NCBI RefSeq assembly: GCF_000308835.1
Contig: NZ_BAGN01000115.1
Coordinates: forward strand, 1-64,000
Direction of reading: 5' to 3'
Source of the DNA: Nocardia vinacea NBRC 16497
GTDB taxonomy: Bacteria; Actinomycetota; Actinomycetes; Mycobacteriales; Mycobacteriaceae
Length of the DNA: 64,000 nucleotides
The translations under genes were made by a program, and so were the position numbers. The notes beneath the pieces were generated by a model that ran no database searches, was not told the DNA's origin, and saw only the letters and a program-made list of their open reading frames with translations. This document shows, in pieces, positions 1-8,380 of the stretch (position 1 is its first letter; each line of letters begins with the position of its first letter).

Positions 1-859
1 GCGCTCGCAGATCCGCCGAGGTCAGATCCGGGTGCGGGGTGGTCAGCAGCCGGTCGACCTTCTGGAAATCCCCGCTGGGCAGCAACTGGGCGTACTGCCG
101 ATAGTCGAGCTGATTCGCGGCCAGATCCTCGGCGAGGCAACGAATCATCAGCAGTGCGAATTTGAACAGATCGGTGGTCGCGGTGAACTGCTGCACCGGA
201 TACGGGGGCCGCCACGGCAGCGGATCCAGTCGCGGGGTCGCCCCGCGGCCGCCGATGAGGAAGGAATCGCAGTCCAGGAAGTAATTGTGCGCCGAGACGA
301 TACCGTCGACCGGGCGCGCGTCGGTGGTCAGAATATTGTTCGGCTGCAGATCCCCGACCACGATGTCGTTGTCGTGCAGGAACTGCAGATCCACCAGCAA
401 CTGCCCGAGCCGCGCGATCTTGTGCGGGAAGTCGAAATAAGTGTGGCGGCGCTTCTGCGCATCCGACACCCGCACTGCGACCCGGGTGAAGGCGCGCGGC
501 TGCGGCCCGGTGTGTGATTCGAAGAAGAATTCGCGCGGCGCGAGCGGCATGAGAGTGCCTACCACCGTTTGGTTTTCGACGACCACGGCATGCGGCCACG
601 CGCACAGCTCCAGTAGCCGCTTCCGGTCGTCCTGATCCAGCCGGTGCGGCCAGCCGACCAACTCGCGCAGCACCTCCGGCTGCAATTGGCGCACCGTATC
701 CCGGTCATAGCGCTTGAAGGCGACCGACACCTCATCCGGTGTCGTACACCGCCACACCTGCGCGGAACCGCCCTCACCCAACGGGAAGTCGCCCACGATG
801 CGCAGTTCGTCCACGCGGTACTCGGTACGGCCGGCTGCCGACCACCCCGGCATTGTCAT
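1..859 (-). CDS. Protein kinase-like protein of a VWA-PP2C-kinase triad (partial)
   Basis: About 286 N-terminal residues are visible and the gene runs off the left edge. A glycine-rich loop GEGGSAQVWR lies at residues 28-37 and VAFK follows at 46-49, giving the ATP-binding Lys. The catalytic loop reads VVGDLQPNNIL and the metal-binding motif is DCDSF instead of DFG, as in divergent bacterial kinases of the YegI type. The start at 859 (ATG ACA ATG) lies 8 bp after the PP2C stop, so the three genes VWA, PP2C and kinase form one minus-strand operon. By family analogy it should phosphorylate targets that the adjacent phosphatase resets. The substrate is unknown. The divergent motifs leave open whether it is an active kinase. 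Confidence 0.8.
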   Translation of the reverse strand, partial: MTMPGWSAAGRTEYRVDELRIVGDFPLGEGGSAQVWRCTTPDEVSVAFKRYDRDTVRQLQPEVLRELVGWPHRLDQDDRKRLLELCAWPHAVVVENQTVVGTLMPLAPREFFFESHTGPQPRAFTRVAVRVSDAQKRRHTYFDFPHKIARLGQLLVDLQFLHDNDIVVGDLQPNNILTTDARPVDGIVSAHNYFLDCDSFLIGGRGATPRLDPLPWRPPYPVQQFTATTDLFKFALLMIRCLAEDLAANQLDYRQYAQLLPSGDFQKVDRLLTTPHPDLTSADLRA

Positions 860-867
860 TGCCCCAC

Positions 868-2328
868 CTACCGTCTTTCCCGGGCGGGCCCGCGCCCGCG
901 TGTCGGCCAGGCCGCGACGATGGTGCGGTCATCGTGCAGGCCGGGCAGGTCGAAGCCGACGAGCTGACCGAAAACATGTTCGGCGGGCCGCGGCCCGGCG
1001 ATCTGCGGCAGCAGCGTGGCGAATTGTTCGGGCACCAGCCGGATCGCATCCGCCATCCCGTCACTGGCCAGCACCACCATCAGATTCGACGGCACGAACG
1101 TGAGTCCGGCGATCACCCGATCGGCATCGCGTGGCAGTGACGGCGTGACATTGCTGATCATTCCGCGCTTGGTCGCGTGCTGGGTAAGCCATTTGGTGGC
1201 ACCGGAATTCAGATCCACGAGCAGCAGATCGCAATCGCCGACGGTCGCCCAGGCCAGCGGATAGCCGTCCGCCGATACCGGGCCGAGTGCGGCGAAGGCC
1301 AATGTGCAGGCCGGGATCGAGGTGCGCTTGTTATCGCCCGCGCCGTGCGGGCTGCGGTAATCGAGCTCGGCGGCCAGTTCGTCGACCGACCCCGCGTCGA
1401 GTTGGGCGGCGACCTTCGCGGTGATCTCCGCGGCGAGCGGCTCCCAGGTGGACGGATAGCCGATGCGATCGAGCGAACTCGCGTACCGGTGCAGCAGCGT
1501 CAGGCAGGCGCGGGTCGCGCGCTGGGCGGCGGCATGGGAATTGGCGGCCGAGCCGAGTCCGTCCGCGACCGCGAGATAGACCCAGCCGCGATCCGGGTCG
1601 CCGCCGATGGCGTAGGCGTCCTCGCGGGTGTGGCCGTCCTTGGCGTGCGAAAGTCCCACCTGCGTCGCGGCATAGACGTCGTAGCGGCCGCTGCGGCCAC
1701 GGTCGACCGTCAGTCCGCTCACGCCCGACGTGGTCAGGGCGGGCAGTTCCACCGGACGGACGGGCTCGGGGCGCTCGACCTCTCGGCGCATGGTCTCGTC
1801 GCCGCGTTCGGGGGCCCGGACATCTGCTCGGGGGCGCACCAGCAGGACCGCCGCTCCGGTCGCCGTCGCGGCAAGGAAACATATGAGAGCCGCGGGTAAC
1901 CACGACACCCAGGACCGTTCGTCTCTGGGTGCGACGATCGAAACCATCAGCAGGTCACCCGCATTACCGAGGGACCGGATGTCGACTTCGTTACCGACGA
2001 CATCCCTGTGCTTCCCCGGCGACGGCTTGAATCCCTGCGGAAAGGTGATGGGAGTACCAGAAATCAGCGCACAGGTGTCACCCTGCTTATTGACCATTTT
2101 CGCACGGATGGGCCAATTCGACACGCCGACAACACTTTCCGGCTGGGCGGAGGCCGGTGGACAGCCCGTGAGGCCCGCGGCGACGACCTGATCGGTAACC
2201 CATGCCGTCGTCCAGCTCTCGGTCTCGCTGTCATTGAGTAGCTGCACAATGATCGACAGCAGCGCACCAAGCAGTGCGATCCCGGCCACCAGCAAAATGG
2301 GGCGTTGGCGAAACGTATCCAGCGTCAT
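868..2328 (-). CDS. Membrane-anchored PP2C-family Ser/Thr phosphatase
   Basis: 486 aa. Transmembrane helices lie at about residues 10-31 and 140-165. Between them is a roughly 108-residue segment, probably outside the membrane, with two Cys (C56 and C86) that could form a disulfide. A charged linker leads to a PP2C domain from about residue 218 to the end: GLSHAKDGHTREDA, LAVADGLGS (metal-binding Asp), ATVGDCDLLLVD and LASDGMADAI. This would dephosphorylate Ser/Thr proteins in the cytoplasm, possibly under control of the outer domain (inference). The ATG is 6 bp after the VWA stop, so the genes are co-transcribed. PP2C partners of VWA proteins are usually soluble, so the sensor-like N-terminus is unusual. 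Confidence 0.88.
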   Translation of the reverse strand: MTLDTFRQRPILLVAGIALLGALLSIIVQLLNDSETESWTTAWVTDQVVAAGLTGCPPASAQPESVVGVSNWPIRAKMVNKQGDTCALISGTPITFPQGFKPSPGKHRDVVGNEVDIRSLGNAGDLLMVSIVAPRDERSWVSWLPAALICFLAATATGAAVLLVRPRADVRAPERGDETMRREVERPEPVRPVELPALTTSGVSGLTVDRGRSGRYDVYAATQVGLSHAKDGHTREDAYAIGGDPDRGWVYLAVADGLGSAANSHAAAQRATRACLTLLHRYASSLDRIGYPSTWEPLAAEITAKVAAQLDAGSVDELAAELDYRSPHGAGDNKRTSIPACTLAFAALGPVSADGYPLAWATVGDCDLLLVDLNSGATKWLTQHATKRGMISNVTPSLPRDADRVIAGLTFVPSNLMVVLASDGMADAIRLVPEQFATLLPQIAGPRPAEHVFGQLVGFDLPGLHDDRTIVAAWPTRGRGPARERR

Positions 2329-2334
2329 GGCTAT

Positions 2335-3069
2335 TCAGTCCAGTTCCCGCATACCGAGGGGCGTACGGAACAGGAACCTGCCCTGCCCGACACTGCTGCT
2401 GATCGAGAACTTGATGCTGTTGATGATGGCGCGCAACAGATCGCCCGGCGCCACACTGCCTTCGGCGACACAGGCGACGCCGACCGGATTGCGTGAGCGC
2501 AACTGCCGCACCGTGTCCTCGCGCACATCACCGATGCCGAGGGCCACCACCACCGGGCGGAACGGGTGGCTGGGCGCCTCCAGTCCGGCGCGTACCGGCA
2601 CCCAGACCTCATCGGGCTGGAATTTTCCGCGCACCTGCGGATTTCCGTCCGTGAGGAAGAAGATCACCGGCGTGTAGGTGTCCAATCTCGCGCTGGCGAA
2701 ACGCTTGTGGTCACCACGCAATTGCCGGTCCAGATAGCGGAATACGTCCGCGTAGTCGGTCGCGCCCTGGCGTGGCAGCGCCGGAATGGACGGGTCGACC
2801 CGCAGCGGGGTCAGCGGCAGCACCGCGACGGCGGAATCACCGAAGGCGACTACCGAAAGATGTGCGGTGTCATAGGTGGTCGGATCCTCCTCCAGCACAT
2901 TGAGCATATCCGGTAGCGCCTGCTCCACCGTCTCCAGCGGCGTGATCTTCTGGTTGGTCCATGCCGGATCCCACATCGACCGGGAGACATCGCAGACGAC
3001 ATAGAAGGGGAACACCCGGCTGGCGCTCACTCCGGCCTGGGTGAGTTTGAAACGAGTATCCTCACGCAT
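2335..3069 (-). CDS. TerY/YegL-like von Willebrand factor A domain protein
   Basis: 244 aa, a single VWA domain. The MIDAS metal site is intact: DVSRSM, with D27, S29 and S31, and FFLTDGNPQV supplies the later acidic position. No signal peptide or membrane segment is visible, so it is probably cytoplasmic. In TerY-P triads a small VWA protein is encoded with a PP2C phosphatase and a kinase and is thought to scaffold or be regulated by them. That is the arrangement here, with the PP2C 6 bp downstream and the kinase after it. An 11-bp gap to the MmpS-like gene upstream suggests a four-gene operon. Confidence 0.88.
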   Translation of the reverse strand: MREDTRFKLTQAGVSASRVFPFYVVCDVSRSMWDPAWTNQKITPLETVEQALPDMLNVLEEDPTTYDTAHLSVVAFGDSAVAVLPLTPLRVDPSIPALPRQGATDYADVFRYLDRQLRGDHKRFASARLDTYTPVIFFLTDGNPQVRGKFQPDEVWVPVRAGLEAPSHPFRPVVVALGIGDVREDTVRQLRSRNPVGVACVAEGSVAPGDLLRAIINSIKFSISSSVGQGRFLFRTPLGMRELD

Positions 3070-3081
3070 TCCTGGCTCCGA

Positions 3082-3621
3082 TTAGTTGGAAATTTCTGCG
3101 CGGCAGTACATTCCGCGACCAGTGGCCTGTTGATCGGCGACGACCTTGCCGTCGACGGTGATCTTGCAGTGGGCCGCACCTGTGGGATCGGGCGTGCCCT
3201 CGATGAAGACGACGAAACCGCCGTTCCGGTTGCTGACCAGGGTGCGCGAGTAGGGCAGTGTCGTAGCGCCCGCGCCGAGGTAGCTGCTGGCACCGTCACT
3301 CCAGCTGAGGTCGCGGACCTTGCCGCTGCCGGTCACGTCGAAGACGACGGTGTGCTTCTTGGTCTGCTCCGGTTTCCCGGTGGGTCCGGGAGTAACCTTC
3401 CCGCTCGAATCGCCGCTACTACGAGTCGATCCGGTGGGCTCATCCTGAGTCGAGGCCTGATCGACATGCGGCAGTCGGATATCGAGATTCGACTTGCCGA
3501 CCGCGAGGAAAACCGCGGCCGCCGCGACCACCGCGAGAACGGCGGTGAGTAGGTACTTCACTGGGTTCACTTTCCTGCGCGCCAAGCCCGGTGGACGGGA
3601 CCTGGAATCAGCGTCCGGCAA
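3082..3621 (-). CDS. MmpS-like membrane-anchored protein
   Basis: Up to 179 aa. A basic N-terminus precedes one transmembrane helix (about residues 23-42). A Thr/Ser/Gly/Pro-rich linker follows, then a C-terminal domain of about 90 residues with VVFDVTGSG, a Trp-containing strand, and two Cys in AHCKITVDGK and MYCRAEI. This pattern resembles the beta-sandwich domain of mycobacterial MmpS proteins, although no MmpL transporter is encoded nearby. It starts the minus-strand operon with VWA, PP2C and kinase, so it may be the extracytoplasmic arm of that system (inference). Start: TTG at 3621 has no good ribosome site; GTG at 3570 is preceded at once by AGGAAA. Either is possible. Confidence 0.7.
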   Translation of the reverse strand: MPDADSRSRPPGLARRKVNPVKYLLTAVLAVVAAAAVFLAVGKSNLDIRLPHVDQASTQDEPTGSTRSSGDSSGKVTPGPTGKPEQTKKHTVVFDVTGSGKVRDLSWSDGASSYLGAGATTLPYSRTLVSNRNGGFVVFIEGTPDPTGAAHCKITVDGKVVADQQATGRGMYCRAEISN

Positions 3622-3967
3622 ATCCGGTGCGGAAACATCCCCGCCGTATCACTGAGTGACACGTTCATCGAAATTGGCTGTGCGTGCATTGATTACGGTC
3701 GCCTCGGGGTGCGACGCTGGAGGGTTGGATAGGGGTGCGTTAGGGGTCGGTACCGAACACGGGTCGGTACGTTTCGGGCCCCCTGAGATTCGCGGCACCG
3801 ACCAACGAATAACCAACGGCCGTCCAATGTGGCACCGGTTTGACACCCGTGGCGATGCGGTCGCACACTCATCGCAACCGCGCATTTCTCGCGCGGCCGG
3901 TTCCCAATTCCCGAGAAGGTCGACATGATGTGTCGCCGCTGTGCTCCGGTCGCCTCGGCGGTGCGAT
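3622..3967. other. Divergent intergenic region
   Basis: About 346 bp between the minus-strand MmpS-like operon and the plus-strand IclR gene. No convincing coding frame, hairpin or clear -35/-10 pair was seen. It must hold the promoters of both divergent units. Confidence 0.5.
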
Positions 3968-4837
3968 ATGCCCGATGACAGAACCGTGGTGGGCCGCGCC
4001 GTCGCGATTATCGAGGCGGTCGCCGATTCCCGGGATCCGGTGTCGCTGGCCGCCTTGACCAAGCAGACCGGCATTCCGAAACCCACCGTCCGCCGCATTG
4101 CCAACGATCTGGCCCGACGCGGCATGCTCGAACTGACCCAGGACGGCTATCGTGCGGGCACGCTGCTGATCTACCACGGTTTGCGCGCGGCACAGCAGCA
4201 CGGTTTCGTCGTCACCGCGCAGCCCTACATCCAGGACCTGTATATGCGCACACGCGGCGAAATCGTCTGGTGCGCAAGCCTGTACGGTGGTGAGCTGACC
4301 CTCAACGGTTCGGCGTTCGGCCGTAACTACGCCGAGGTGATGAAGCGGCAGAACTGGCCGAGCCTGGCCTCCTTCGGGCCGAGTATGGTCCTCACCGCCG
4401 CGGGGCGGCTGCAGATCGCCGCGCACGAAGAACAGGCCGAACAGATCCTCGCCATGCGCTGGCCACCGCTGACCCAGTATTCGGTGACCGATCCGCGCAA
4501 ACTGCGGGCACTGCTCGACGAGGCCCGCGACACCGGATTCGCGCACGAACGTGAGCAAACGGCGGTCGGCTGGAGTTGTGTGGCATCGGCGGTGCGCGAC
4601 AGCTCGGGTGCGTTGATCGGCGCGATCGGGATCACCGGCCGCAGTGCCGTTCTCGAACAGCGCAGTCTGCATACCGGATTGGTGCGCTCGGTGGAATCGC
4701 TGCAGCACGAGCTGCGCGAAGACAAGTCGGCGGGCCTACCGCTGGGCAAGCCGTCGAAGTCCTTCGGCGATATCTTCACCCAGTACCCGCGCTGGACGCC
4801 GAACCTCGCACCGCTGCTCGATGCGACCTCGGATTGA
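3968..4837 (+). CDS. IclR-family transcriptional regulator
   Basis: About 289 aa from the ATG at 3968; a GTG at 3941 in the same frame would add nine residues. The N-terminal winged helix-turn-helix (about residues 8-65) reads AVAIIEAVADSRDPVSLAAL followed by GIPKPTVRRIANDLARRGML, the usual IclR pattern. The rest is the IclR effector-binding domain, with GEIVWCASLYGG and GWSCVASAVRDSSGALIGAI characteristic of its C-terminal half. It lies between the two phosphorylation operons, divergent from one and about 100 bp ahead of the other, so control of either is plausible but not shown. The ligand is unknown. Confidence 0.85.
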   Translation: MPDDRTVVGRAVAIIEAVADSRDPVSLAALTKQTGIPKPTVRRIANDLARRGMLELTQDGYRAGTLLIYHGLRAAQQHGFVVTAQPYIQDLYMRTRGEIVWCASLYGGELTLNGSAFGRNYAEVMKRQNWPSLASFGPSMVLTAAGRLQIAAHEEQAEQILAMRWPPLTQYSVTDPRKLRALLDEARDTGFAHEREQTAVGWSCVASAVRDSSGALIGAIGITGRSAVLEQRSLHTGLVRSVESLQHELREDKSAGLPLGKPSKSFGDIFTQYPRWTPNLAPLLDATSD

Positions 4838-4936
4838 CCTCGGATTTCGATACCCCCGGCGCGATGGGCAGCAAACCCGAATTCCCTCCCGTACTATCGC
4901 GATCGGGAACACCGGCCGGGTAGATGAAGGGGGACG

Positions 4937-6211
4937 GTGTTGGAGATTCGCCTACCGGCGACCATGCGCAACGGGGGTGCGTGGTTACGGCGCTTCGCCG
5001 GGACGACTCCGGGTGCCATCGGCGCGGTTGCCGTCGTAACCGCGGTGTTGGGTCTGCTTGCCGGGTTGACCTCGGCCGATCAATTGAGCGGCAAGATCGC
5101 TCGGCGCGATACCGTGCTGGAACACACCGAACCGCTGGCCTACGCCGCACAGACCCTGTACGTCGCGCTGTCGGCCGCCGACGCGTCCGCGGCGACGGCC
5201 TTCCTGTCCGGTGGCATCGAATCACCGGAGGTGCGCGGGCAGTATCAGCAGGCGCTTGCCGAAGCGGCATCCGCACTTGCGGAGGCGACCGCCGGGGCCG
5301 CCGATCAGCAGAGCAGGAATATCGTCGCCAGGATCGCCGCCGACCTGCCCGCCTACACCGGCCTGGTCGAAACCGCACGGGCAAACAACCGGCAGGGCTT
5401 CCCGGTCGGTTCGTCCTATCTGCGCGAGGCCTCACTGCTGATGCAGAATTCCTTGCTGCCCAACGCCGAAATGCTGAGCAAGGACCGCATGGCCGCGATG
5501 CGCCGAGATCAGCACGATATCGGCGCGCTGCCGTGGACGACCATCGTGCTGCTGATGCTGGTTCTCATCGGTTGTGGTAGTGGCACTTTCGTCCTGCTGC
5601 GGCGCACCAATCGCCGGGTGAACCTCGGTCTCGCGGTCGCCGCGGGCGCGACCGCCCTCGCGTTGTTCTGGGTGGTCGCCGCGACGATCATCGCCGCGGC
5701 CGCACTCGATACCGGCAAATCCGGGGCGACCAGTCGCTTCGAAACCCTGACCCGGGCACGGATCCTGGCCCAGCAAGCGCGCACCGACGAAACCCTGGAG
5801 TTGATCACCCGCGGCGATATCACCACGAGCGAAACCGATTACCGCAAGCACACCACCGAACTCGCGGATCGGTTGGCGACGGCGACCGGACCCGATTCCG
5901 CGGCCTCGCGCAGCGTGCTCGGCTGGACCGCCGGACACGCCAAACAGCGTGCGGCCTACGAGGCGGCGAACTATCCCGCGGCCGTGGCGCAGGCCATCGG
6001 CACCGGTCCGGACACCTCGGCGACATTGTTCGCCCATCTCGATCAGCTGTTGCGCGACAACCTCATCCAGGAACGCGGTGAGTTGCGCCACGGCGTCGAC
6101 GCGGCGGGTGCGACCTTGACGCTCAGCCCGGCGGGGACATTGGTGCTGCTGTTCGGCGCCGCGGCCTCGACCGTCACCGGCCTGTGGCCACGGCTGAAGG
6201 AGTTCCTGTGA
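4937..6211 (+). CDS. glnX: GlnX-like transmembrane sensor protein
   Basis: 424 aa. Transmembrane helices lie near residues 28-46, 198-218, 229-255 and 390-408, enclosing two helical extracytoplasmic segments of about 150 and 130 residues. Size, layout and position just before a GlnH lipoprotein and PknG match mycobacterial Rv0412c (GlnX). There, GlnX passes amino-acid (Asp/Glu) availability sensed by GlnH to PknG; a similar role here is inference from synteny and shape. GTG start at 4937 with AAGGGGGA upstream. The stop overlaps the GTG of glnH by 4 bp, so translation is coupled. It is the first gene of a seven-gene operon. Confidence 0.82.
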   Translation: MLEIRLPATMRNGGAWLRRFAGTTPGAIGAVAVVTAVLGLLAGLTSADQLSGKIARRDTVLEHTEPLAYAAQTLYVALSAADASAATAFLSGGIESPEVRGQYQQALAEAASALAEATAGAADQQSRNIVARIAADLPAYTGLVETARANNRQGFPVGSSYLREASLLMQNSLLPNAEMLSKDRMAAMRRDQHDIGALPWTTIVLLMLVLIGCGSGTFVLLRRTNRRVNLGLAVAAGATALALFWVVAATIIAAAALDTGKSGATSRFETLTRARILAQQARTDETLELITRGDITTSETDYRKHTTELADRLATATGPDSAASRSVLGWTAGHAKQRAAYEAANYPAAVAQAIGTGPDTSATLFAHLDQLLRDNLIQERGELRHGVDAAGATLTLSPAGTLVLLFGAAASTVTGLWPRLKEFL

Positions 6212-7197
6212 GACAGCGAAACCCCCTGCGGCGGTACGGCTTCGGATGGATGGCGCTGATCGCGGTGAGTGTGCTGGTGACCGCATGTGGTTCCGGCATC
6301 CAGGCCCCGGCGTCCACGAATGTGGCCGCGGTCAACCCCAAACCCGATCTCGTCGAGATCACCACGCCACCGCAGAGCGAAGCCGGCGGCAACTGCGATC
6401 CGGAGGCCACCCTGCGTCCCGGGCCGTTGCCGAGTCCCGGTGCGATGCCGTCGGGTTCGGCCATGGCGGCCATCGTCGCCAATGGCAAACTGCGGGTCGG
6501 CGTGGATCAGAACACCTACCTGTTCGGCTTCCGCAATCCTGGCACCGGACAGCTCGAGGGCTTCGATATCGATATCGCGCGCGAGATCGCCCGATCCCTC
6601 TTCGGTGATCCGGACCGGATCGAATTGCGTTCGGTCACCGCGGCCGAGCGGATACCGGCCCTGCAGAACAAACAGGTCGACCTGATCGTGCGCACCTTCT
6701 CGGCGACCTGTGAGCGGCGCCGCGATGTCGACTTCTCGGGTGTGTATTACCGTGCGACCCAACGCCTTCTGGCCACCCGCAACTCCGGCATCCGGGCGGG
6801 CGCGGATCTGGGTGGTAAACGGGTGTGCGTCACCCGGGGCACCACCTCACCCGGACCGCTGTTCAGCCTGCCCAAGCGGCCCGTTGTTCTGGGCGCGTCG
6901 AACTGGACCGACTGTCTGGCCGCGCTGCAACAGGGTCACGTGGACGCGATCAGCGGCGACGATCCGATCCTGGTCGGCCTGGTAGCCCAGGACCGGAATC
7001 TGGAGATCGTCGGTGAGGTGATCGGAACCGGCGCGTACGCGGTCGGCATCGCGCAGGGGCATCCGGATCTGGTCCGCTTCGTCAACGGCGTGCTGGAACG
7101 CATCCGCAGCGATGGCACCTGGCAGCAGCTCTACAACACCAGACTCAGCGCCCTCGGCCCGTCGCCGGGTCCACCGGACCTCCGCTACAAAGAGTAA
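6208..7197 (+). CDS. glnH: GlnH-like amino-acid-binding lipoprotein
   Basis: 329 aa. A basic N-terminus, a hydrophobic stretch and the lipobox VTAC (in VLVTACGSG) indicate a lipid-anchored protein. From about residue 90 it is a family-3 solute-binding domain: KLRVGVDQNTYLFG, GFDIDIAREIARSLFG and RRDVDFSGVYYRATQRLL. Mycobacterial GlnH binds Asp/Glu/Gln and signals through GlnX to PknG, not serving only transport; no ABC permease or ATPase is encoded beside it here either. The start GTG at 6208 follows GAAGGAG and overlaps the glnX stop (GTGA). Confidence 0.88.
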   Translation: MRQRNPLRRYGFGWMALIAVSVLVTACGSGIQAPASTNVAAVNPKPDLVEITTPPQSEAGGNCDPEATLRPGPLPSPGAMPSGSAMAAIVANGKLRVGVDQNTYLFGFRNPGTGQLEGFDIDIAREIARSLFGDPDRIELRSVTAAERIPALQNKQVDLIVRTFSATCERRRDVDFSGVYYRATQRLLATRNSGIRAGADLGGKRVCVTRGTTSPGPLFSLPKRPVVLGASNWTDCLAALQQGHVDAISGDDPILVGLVAQDRNLEIVGEVIGTGAYAVGIAQGHPDLVRFVNGVLERIRSDGTWQQLYNTRLSALGPSPGPPDLRYKE

Positions 7198-7201
7198 GAC
7201 C

Positions 7202-8380
7202 ATGCAACTACTCACTCTCACCGAAATCGACGGTGAATTGGCCATCCGCACAGTCGAATTCGATGCCATCACCGCCACCCTGCTGGAACTGGACAAACAT
7301 CCGGGCCACACACTGCTGCAGCGCTATCCGCCGACCGGGGTGACCGAACAGCGCTGGCTGCCGGTCCGCGCCGCGCTCGCGCTGATGTGGGAGGACTACA
7401 GCCGTCTCCAGATCATCCTGGATTCCGCGCGCAAGGCGCGCGGCACTCGAGCTCGCCTCGACGACGGTGAGCGCGCCGAACTCACCCGGCTGCTGCGCGG
7501 GCGTCCCTACGAGGCCGCGCGCACGCCGATACCGATGGCGCAACGTTCGCTCACCGGACCCGCCGAAGAGGTTCTGTTCGTCGGACTCGCCGATACCGTT
7601 GATCGCATGCGGGCCACCTTCCCGGAAATCGCCGAATTCTTCGACGCGATCGATGCGGTGAACACCCGGGTGATGTCGGGCCTCGCGCCACTGCAGGACA
7701 CCCTGGAAAAGGCGGGCGCGGCCGGGGGCGAGACCAGGCAACTGCTCGTGATCGGCGACGGCATCGCCGAATTGCTGAGCCGTTCGGCGACCGATCCGCT
7801 CGCGCTGACGGTGCCGGAGATCGATGCGCGCATCGCGGAGTTGTCGGGGGAGTTGCGGCAGATAGCCACCATCCTCGCTGAACTCGATGCGGTCGCTGCG
7901 GATTGGGTCGAGGCGGTCGCCGAAACGCGCAGGCGCTTGGCTGTGCTGCGGGCCACCCGAGCCCGCGCGGCGCAGGCACGGACGCAAGTCGAGACGAAGA
8001 TTCTGGCGGGCCCGCTGCCGGTGTACGAGGACAACATCACCGCGCTCGAAGCGGAACTCGATGCGTTGTCCGCGAATTCGGGTACGGCAGCGGAGTTGGT
8101 CCGGTTGCGTACACGGATCGCGGACGCGACCGCGGGAGCGGCCACCGTGGAGGAGTTGGCTCAGGGCCTGCTCGATCGGCGTAGCGAATTGCGCGGACGA
8201 CTGGCTGCCTATCAGGCGAAGGCGGCTCGTCTCGGCGTCAGCGAGGACCGAGATGTCCTGGCCTCCAATCAGATCGCGGCGGGTCTGCTCGCGCGGCGAC
8301 CGTGCGATCTGGCGGCCGTCACCCGGGCGGTCGCCGACTTTCAGCAGATCATCGGGGAGAAATCGGGGCGGGGCGGATGA
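7202..8380 (+). CDS. Coiled-coil protein of the pknG operon, function unknown
   Basis: 392 aa, not assigned to a family. It is almost entirely helical and rich in Ala, Glu, Leu and Arg. Heptad-like stretches occur at about 180-230 (IDARIAELSGELRQIATILA) and 240-340, suggesting coiled coil. The first 60 residues look more globular (LTLTEIDGELAIRTVEF, RWLPVRAALALMWEDY). No signal peptide or membrane helix is visible, so it is probably cytoplasmic. The ATG at 7202 lies 4 bp after glnH and the stop overlaps pknG (ATGA). A link between the membrane sensor and the kinase is a reasonable guess but untested. This is the least understood member of the operon. Confidence 0.85.
   Translation: MQLLTLTEIDGELAIRTVEFDAITATLLELDKHPGHTLLQRYPPTGVTEQRWLPVRAALALMWEDYSRLQIILDSARKARGTRARLDDGERAELTRLLRGRPYEAARTPIPMAQRSLTGPAEEVLFVGLADTVDRMRATFPEIAEFFDAIDAVNTRVMSGLAPLQDTLEKAGAAGGETRQLLVIGDGIAELLSRSATDPLALTVPEIDARIAELSGELRQIATILAELDAVAADWVEAVAETRRRLAVLRATRARAAQARTQVETKILAGPLPVYEDNITALEAELDALSANSGTAAELVRLRTRIADATAGAATVEELAQGLLDRRSELRGRLAAYQAKAARLGVSEDRDVLASNQIAAGLLARRPCDLAAVTRAVADFQQIIGEKSGRGG

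Noticed and set aside
4387..4837. Antisense frames over the IclR gene
   Set aside because: High-GC shadow frames with no domain pattern; IclR covers the strand.
7112..7201. Upstream extension of the coiled-coil gene
   Set aside because: It overlaps the end of glnH out of frame; the ATG at 7202 is in the usual place.
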